Assembly (NCBI GenBank): GCA_023375785.1 | Contig: SZWC01001207.1 | Location: forward strand, 6,102 to 70,101 | Reading direction: 5' to 3' | Source of the DNA: Penium margaritaceum | Taxonomy: Eukaryota; Streptophyta; Zygnematophyceae; Desmidiales; Peniaceae | Length of the DNA: 64,000 nt | In this document: positions 57,480-64,000 of the stretch, piece by piece | Layout of the letters: every line of letters begins with the position of its first letter | Position numbering within the stretch: position 1 is the first letter of the stretch | Made by a program: the position numbers and the translations under genes | The notes under the pieces: model-generated | Told to the model about the DNA's origin: nothing | The model's database searches: none | The model's input: the letters and a program-made list of their open reading frames with translations, nothing else

Positions 57480-58610
57480 TACCCCGGCGCAGTTTGCGAC
57501 CAAAGAGAGCACCTTTGTGGTATGAGGATGATTGGACCGGCCTTAGCTGGTCGTGCATGGCTCAGGGAGAGCCATCCACAGTGGTTGAGGCCATGAATGG
57601 CCCAGATACGGCCAAGTGGAAGGAGGCAGTGGATAGCGAGCTCGCATCCATTGCCGAGAACGGCACGTGGGTGCTGGTGGATAGACCCGACAAGGCCCAC
57701 GTGGTGGGATCCAAGTGGGTCCTCCGAGTGAAGAAGAAGCAAGACGGCAACATCGACGAGTTCAAGACAAGGGTAGTGGCTAAGGGGTTCTCTCAACGCC
57801 CGGGCTTCGAGTACGATGAGGCGTTCGCGCCCGTCGTGACCTTTTCCTCCACCCGCTCTCTCCTTGGCATTGCTGCTGCAAAGAACTTGGAGATACACCA
57901 GATGGACGTCAGGACAGCTTTCCTTTATGGGAAGCTTGACAAGGAAGTGCTGATGGAGGTGCCCGAAGGAGTCGAAGCTCCCAAGGGCAAGGTGTGCAAG
58001 TTGGTGAAAGCACTCTACGGGCTGAAACAGGCCCCAAGGATGTGGTACAAAGAGATGGACGGTTTCATGACAGGCCTCTCCTTCGCGCATCGCTAGAATG
58101 ACCCGAGCATGTACGTGCGTGATGATGGGAGAGGGCTGATGCTGGTTGCGGTGTACGTGGATGATTTGATCATCTGCTCGTCTTCGGTCGAGCTGCTGGA
58201 TGGGGTGAAGTCTGAACTCAGCGAAAGGTTCAAGATGAAGCACATGGGTCCTCTCGAGTACTACCTCGGGATTGCCATCCACCGCAACCGAGTAGCAGGC
58301 ACCATCGAACTCAACCAAACCAAATACATTGGTGAGGTGCTGAAGCGCTACCACATGGAAGACTGCAAACCTGCCAGCACCCCAATGATGACCGACACAA
58401 AGCTGAAGGCCTCCATGTCACCAAGCAACAAAGCAAAACAAAAGGAGATGCAAGAAATCCCCTGCCTGTTCGCCGTGGGTAGCATCATGTACGCCATGGT
58501 AGGTACTCGTCCGGACATCTGCTATGCTGTGGGACAAGTGAGCAGATTCATGGCCAACCCTAGGCCACAACATTGGCAGGCAGTCAAACGCATCTTGCGC
58601 TACCTGTAGA
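57480..58610 (+). pseudogene. Copia-A reverse transcriptase remains
   Basis: After an acidic linker (rich in Asp/Glu near 57340-57440) the RVT_2 domain opens with AKWKEAVDSELASIAENGTW, continues with HVVGSKWVLRVKKKQDG and ALYGLKQAPRMWY, and reaches the catalytic YVDD at 58154-58165 (VYVDDLIICSS). MGPLEYYLGIAIHRN and RPDICYAVGQVSRFM follow. Broken. Confidence 0.87.
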
Positions 58611-58639
58611 AGACATGTCACATGGTCCTCGTCCTTGGA

Positions 58640-59100
58640 GGCCAAGAAGGAACAGACCCCTTTCGTCTGAACTGCTACACCAACGTTGACTAGGGAGGAA
58701 ATCTCGACGACAGGAAATCCACCTCAGGATACGTGTGCATCTTGAATAGCGCTGCCATCTCATGGGCCACTAGGAAGTAGGATTGTGTTTCCGTGTCCAC
58801 GGTAGAGGTAGAGTACGTTGCTTTGTCTGAGGTGTGCAAGGAGACTCAATGGCTCCGCAGCCTTCTTGGCAAAATGAGAGTGCTACAGAAGGACGCCACG
58901 ATCGTACACGTGGACAACATGAGCTCCATCTTGATGGCTGAAGACAATATCATCTCCCGGCGAACAAAGCACATTGACATACGTTACCACTACTCACGTG
59001 ACCTGGTCATGAAGAACGTGGTGGACTTGCAGCATTGCGGAACAAGGAGCATGCTTTGCTGTCTGCATGACCAAGCCGCTGGAGAGCGACTTGCATTATG
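58640..59100 (+). pseudogene. Copia-A RNase H remains
   Basis: Recognisable pieces include DDRKSTSGYV, the SxSTVEVEYVALSEVCKETQW block (the family has an acidic residue in this helix) and VDNMSSILMAEDNIISRRT. RNase H removes the template RNA. More decayed than the corresponding Copia-B domain. Confidence 0.82.
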
Positions 59101-59194
59101 CAGGCATTTGTGGATTATGCATGAGGAGTGCGGCAGAGGAAGGGTGAGCTCCAAGGTATTGATGGTGCCGAGCAAGGGACAGATGGACAGAGGT

Positions 59195-59208
59195 GCAAGG
59201 GAGAGATT
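59195..59208 (+). other. Polypurine tract of Copia-A
   Basis: gcaagggagagatt precedes the TGTTGAAATAG start of the 3' LTR, where plus-strand DNA synthesis is primed in the family. The same stretch occurs at 53803-53817 in the duplicated element end. Confidence 0.75.
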
Positions 59209-59860
59209 TGTTGAAATAGTATGCACCTTGTCCACTGCCTAGGTGGCTAGCTACACATACTGACAAGGCATGCACTGCTCTATGGAGTATGTCCCCTTGG
59301 TCTATTTTGAGATGGGCCAGCAATGCACTGCCCATAATGGGTATGTCCCCTGTGGCTCATCATAGGAACCATACCTTTTTGGCTTGGTTGATTAGGCACC
59401 GGAGTCTCAAACCAGAGGTCGTGGGTTCAAACCCCGCGATGGCCGCAATTCTCTTTGTGGCCAAAACTGGGACAGGAAGCTTCTAAGAAGCTTACTAGAG
59501 CCTGCCTTGAGGATGACACTTGGCGGTCTAAGGACGCGCCAAGTAGGAATGTAGGTTGAGGTTGGCTCCAGTGGAGCCACTACAAGAAGAAGCTTTAGCA
59601 AAGCTCTGCAAGTATAAAAGCATGTACCTTGCATGCATCCATTTACAGTTCTTGCCTTTGAGACTCCTCAGAGAGTGTCCAACCAAAGGTAGACACTAAA
59701 GACCAACATGCGGACTTCGTGAGGTTGCAAACCAAATGAACCTAAAGTGTGGATCCCTCGTTTGAGGGTGATATGTTATCTTGGTTGCAATACCAAGAGC
59801 GGTTGGCAGCCTCCCATGTCGGGACCCGTTTCTAGACCGTTGCTATCCGGCGCATTAACA
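59209..59860 (+). repeat. 3' LTR of Copia-A (652 bp)
   Basis: Ends TGTTGAAATAG and CGGCGCATTAACA, followed by the tgttt duplication and satellite. A TATA motif (gtataaaagc) lies near 59611-59620. About 31 differences from the 5' LTR were counted by eye. Confidence 0.93.
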
Positions 59861-62846
59861 TGTTTCCGCATCTCACCATTTTTGACTTATATTATGAGTT
59901 GTCAACGTTGACCACACATAGTGAAATTCTTTGGTCATGAACGGTGACATATGCCTACTTTGCTTGGTCATTGTGCATGGTAGCCACACCGTACAACTAC
60001 TTATTGAATGTCTTTGTACTAGCTAGTTGATGCCTAGTGTTTCCAACCCATTGTTTCTCCCTCTGGCCATTTGTGACTCGTATTATGAGTTGTCAACGTT
60101 GACCACCCATAGTGGAACTCTTTGGTCATGATCAGTGACATATTCATACTTTGACTAGTCATTGTGCATGGTAGCCACACCATGACACTACATACTGAAG
60201 GTCTTTGTACCTGCTAGTCAATAACTAGTGTTCTCAAAAAATTGTTTCCTCCTCTGTCCATTTGTGACTCGTGTTATGAGTTGTCAACGTTGACCACAAA
60301 CAGTGAAATTCTTTTGGTCATGGTCGTGACATATGCCAAATCTGGTTTGTCATTATGCATGGTGGCCACATCGTGTCACTACTTATTGAAGGTCTTTGTA
60401 CTTACTAGTTCAAAACTAGTATTCCCAAACCATCCTTTCCCCCTCTGACCGTTTGTGACTCGTGTTATGGGTTGTCAACACTAACTCATCATAGTGGATT
60501 TATTTTGGTCATAGTTAGTGACATATTCCTACATTGGTTGGTCATTCTGCATGGTAGTCACAGCGTGCCAATACTTATGGAAGGTATTTTTACTTGCTAG
60601 CCAATAACTAATATTTCCAAATCATTATTTCCCCCTCCGACCATTTATGAATCGTGTTATGAGTTGTCAACGTTCACCACACGTAGTGAAATTCTTTGGT
60701 CGTGGTCAGTGGCATATGCCTGATTTGGTTGGTCATTAATCACGATAGCCACACTGTGCTTCTACTTATTGAAGGTTTTTGTACTTGTTAGTCAAGAAAT
60801 AGGATATTACGGGTTGACTGCACACAGTGGAAACCTTTGGTCATGGTCAGTTACATACGCCTAGTTTTGTTGGTCATTGTGCATGGTAGCCACAACGTGC
60901 CACTGCTTATTGAAGGTCTTTGTACTTGCTAGACGATCCCTAGTATTCCCAACACATTGTTTCCTCCTCTGACCATTTTTGACTTGTGTTATGAGTTGAG
61001 AACGTTGACCCATCGTAGTGAAATTTGTTGGTCATGGTCAGTGACATATGCCTACTCTGGTTGGTCATCGTGCATGGTAGCCACACCGTACCACTAGTTA
61101 TTGAGCGTCTTTGTACTTGCTAGATGATACATAGTATTCTGGACCCATTGTTTCCCCTCTGACCATTTGTGACTCGTAATATGAGATGTTGACCACACAG
61201 AGTGAAATTCTTTGGTCATGATCAGTGACATATGCCTGATTTCGTTGGTCATTGTGCATGGTGGCCACAGCGTGCCACTACTTCTTGAAGGTGTTTGTAC
61301 AAGCTAGTTGATAACTAGCGTTCGCAAACCATTGTTTCCCCCTCTGACTATTTGTCACTCGTGTTATGAGTTGTCAACGTTGACCCATTATACTGGAATT
61401 ATTTGGTCATGATGAGTGACATCTTCCTACTGTGGTTGGTCATTGTGCATGGTAGCCAAAGCGTGCCACTACTAATTGAATTTCTTTGTACTTTCTAGTA
61501 ATTAACTAGTCTTCCCAAATCATGGTTTCCCCCCTGACCATTTGTGACTCATGTTATGAGTTGTCAACGTTGACCACACATAGTGAAGTTCTTTGCTCGT
61601 GGTCAGTGACATGCCTAATTTGGTTGGTCATTGTACATGGTAGCCACACTGATCCACTACTTATTGAAGGTCTTTGTACTTACTAGTCAATAACTAGTAT
61701 TCATTCACCATTGTTTCCCCCTCGAACAATTTGTGATACGTATTATGGGTTATCAATGTTGACCATACCCTGTGGAGTTCTTTGGTCATGGTCAGTGACA
61801 TATGCTAACTCTGTACTTGTTATACAATACCTAGTGTTCCCAACACATTGTATCCCTTTCTGACCATTTGTGACTCGTTTTTTTAGCTGATAACGTTGAC
61901 GCATAGTAGTGAAATTTTGTGGTCACGATCAGTGACATATTCCTACTTTGGTTGGTCATTGTGCATGGTAGCCGGAGCATGCAGCTACTTCTTGAAGGTC
62001 TATGTACTTGCTAGACGATACCTAGTATTCCCAACCCATTGTTTCCCCCATTGACCATTTGTGACTCGTGTTATGGATTGTATATGTTCACCACAAATAG
62101 TGAATTCTTTTGGTCATGTTCAGTGACATATGCCTATATTGGTTGGTCACTGTGCATGGTAGCCACACTGTGCTACTGCTTATTGAGGGCCTTTGTACTT
62201 GCTAGTCAACAGCTAGTGTACCCAAACCATTATTTCTCCCTCTCACTATTTGTTACTTGTGTTGTGAGTTTTCAACGTTGACCACACGTAATGGAATTCT
62301 TTGGTCATGATCCGTGACATATGCCTACTTTGGATTGTCACTGTGCATGGTATGCACACCGTCCCACTACTTATGGAAGGTCTTAGTACTTGCTAGTTGA
62401 AAAATAGTTTTCCCAAAACTTTTTTGCCCCCTCTGACCAATTGCAACTTGCATTATGAGTTGTCATTGTTGACACACAGATGAATTCTTTGATCATGGTC
62501 AGTGACATATGCCTAATCTGGTTGGTCATTATGCTTGGTATCCACACCGTGCCACTACTTTTTGACGGTCTTTTGTACTTGCTAGTAGATAACACGTACT
62601 TCCAAACCTTTTTTCCACCTTCGGGGATTTTGTGTCTGAATTGAGACTTGTCAACGTTGGCCACCCATAGTGAAATTATTTGGTCATACTCAGTACATAT
62701 GCCTAATTTGGTTGGTCATTGTGCATGGTAGCCACATCCTGCCACTACTTATTGAAGATCTTTGTACTTTCTAGTCACTAACTAGTGTTTCCGAACCATT
62801 GTTTCCCCCTCTGACCATTTGTGACTTATGTTATGATTTGTCAACA
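59861..62846. repeat. ~190-bp satellite, block 3
   Basis: About 16 tandem monomers with moderate divergence, some with internal deletions (around 60790-60830 and 61805-61815). No conserved open frame crosses monomers. It ends in ttgtcaaca, where another LTR has inserted. Confidence 0.96.
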
Positions 62847-64000
62847 TGTCAGAGGATTGCTGGTGCTGCCGTTGTGTGGACGCGGTCACAAGGACAAGCG
62901 TTTCAATGGAGGACAGAAGCACAAGCAGAGGCAAAGCGGTAACAACGATGAGAGGCAAAAATGGAAGCAAAGGAGGACATAGAGTGATGGAAAGAAGCGT
63001 GGGTGCGGCACCGAAGGTGCGAGCACTGAGGTCTTGCTAAAAAGAGTGGACGCATTTCTTTGGGGGAAGGATGGAAGCTTCCTTGACGGTGCGGGAGTTG
63101 CTGACGTATGAGTGACGTTGACAGGTAAGAGTGGACGCAGTGCGAGAGCACGTGCGCTGAGAGGAGAATGAAGGCAAAGGGACTGGAGGCGGCCCAGAGG
63201 GCAAGCCTGAAGGAGAATCCAATGGATTGATTATAGACTAGAATACAAGCAATACAAATAGGAAAGGTCTAACCTAGCATGCTTTGTCGAGCGGGCATAG
63301 AGGTGGCGACTCAGGCAAGTGAGAGAAAGGGGGAAGCGCCTTGAGACCACAATTTGGCTTTACTAGCCGTACGCATAGAGGAGTGACGAGCACAGGCATG
63401 ATCTTTGCAGGTGTGTTTCGCCTGGACCATTGTCGTACGAATCCGTTGGTTTGGTCTTGGCGAGGCTCGCACGTTTGTTGGTTGTGAGACTGTTTGGATG
63501 TTGGTCGTGTGACGCCGGAGATGAACCTGCATTATCACTCTATACTTTCTCAGTGGCTGCACTCCTTGAAGCGATCTCCATAATGATTTCTGACACCCCC
63601 CTTAGATCGGGAGAGGGGTGCAAGCCTTGAAAGGTAGGCCTGGGAGTCTTCAATCTGTAGAGACACAGCGCGGAGGAAGCTTCGGAGGTTTTGGAAGCGG
63701 TGGACGCTTCAGCACCAGGTTGTAGAGGGAAGAGAGAAAACCTGGACGGTGCAGGAGTGTCTGAGCAGAAGCAGTGAGTGCTGTGGGGGAAGAAGTGTCG
63801 GTAGAGGGAAATGCACAGTTTGTTAGAAGGGTGGATGCAGTGGGTATGCTGTGGGTTGGTTCAGGTTTGCAGTAGGAAGCAGAGCGATTCCAATCACACA
63901 CCCATATCATCCTTGGACTCAGACCATACTTGGGCTTGCGCAGATTGTGAGCAGTGACAACCCTGCGAAGGCAGGTGGTCCAGATTTGAGAGGTCATGTG
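62847..64000 (-). mobile_element. LTR element with TGTCAG/CTGACA ends, 3' LTR and part of interior (minus strand)
   Basis: A 749-bp LTR (62847-63595) runs from TGTCAGAGGATTGC to ATTTCTGACA and interrupts the satellite; caaca (62842-62846) is the candidate target sequence. A run of C at 63596-63601 is the complement of a polypurine tract, so this is the 3' LTR of a minus-strand element whose interior continues past the window edge. The ends resemble the TGTCAG family, but the body is different. The interior (63602-64000) gives no recognised domain; a 115-residue open stretch on the minus strand (63650-63997) is of unknown nature. Confidence 0.72.

Larger units (their letters stand above)
53580..59860 (+). 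mobile_element. Copia-A element with both ends and 5-bp TSD
   Basis: A Ty1/copia element inserted in the satellite between two copies of tgttt (53575-53579 and 59861-59865), with satellite phase continuous across it. Parts: a partial LTR and element end before an N (53580-53817), full 5' LTR (53818-54470), tRNA primer site, gag, zinc knuckle, protease, integrase, RT, RNase H, polypurine tract, 3' LTR (59209-59860). The two full LTRs differ by about 5% by eye, suggesting an age on the order of a few million years at usual plant rates (rough inference). All domains are present, but with roughly ten breaks it is not functional. Confidence 0.92.

Noticed and set aside
63650-63997. 115-residue minus-strand frame near the right edge as a host gene
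   Set aside because: It lies in the interior of an LTR element directly beyond the polypurine tract and has no recognisable domain; kept only as part of that element.

Overview
This 64 kb window looks like repeat-dominated heterochromatin of a green-lineage (plant or streptophyte alga) nuclear genome. The evidence is Ty3/gypsy and Ty1/copia retroelements, a copia primer site complementary to the anticodon arm of plant-type initiator Met tRNA, a hAT transposon, and kilobase-scale tandem arrays. The species cannot be fixed from sequence alone; a Chara-like alga is one candidate (inference). I found no host gene. Nearly all long open frames are artefacts of tandem repeats or remains of mobile elements.

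Layout, left half. 1-1207 is the 3' part of a Ty3/gypsy chromovirus-type element. A 20-bp minisatellite (consensus ggtggagcaagccagagaaa), always on the same strand, fills 1205-5556, 6534-7711, 10757-15442, 26553-42783 and 43408-44231, about 27 kb or 1,360 units. It is cut by a solo LTR (5557-6533, TSD agata), two minus-strand copies of an LTR family with TGTCAG/CTGACA ends and no recognisable proteins (7712-10756 and 15443-17780), a composite of two copia families (17781-26552), and a second solo LTR (42784-43407, TSD ggagc). The 16-kb block carries a higher-order repeat of about 2.9-3.4 kb.

Layout, right half. A CpG-rich 14-bp minisatellite (44232-47898) abuts the 20-bp array. After an LTR fragment (47899-48360) comes a roughly 190-bp satellite (48361-48785, 52188-53579, 59861-62846). 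It is interrupted by a 3.4-kb hAT element with an 8-bp TSD (48786-52187), which itself holds a solo LTR (49250-50225, TSD tgcca), and by a copia element with both ends and a 5-bp TSD (53580-59860). Another TGTCAG-type LTR opens at 62847 and runs off the window.

The parts do not form a pathway. They record layered insertion: tandem arrays first, transposons into arrays, retroelements into transposons and into each other, followed by LTR-LTR recombination, truncation and CpG decay. Two single N bases (3442 and 53726) each sit between near-identical sequences and probably mark unmerged contig ends, so local copy number there is unreliable.
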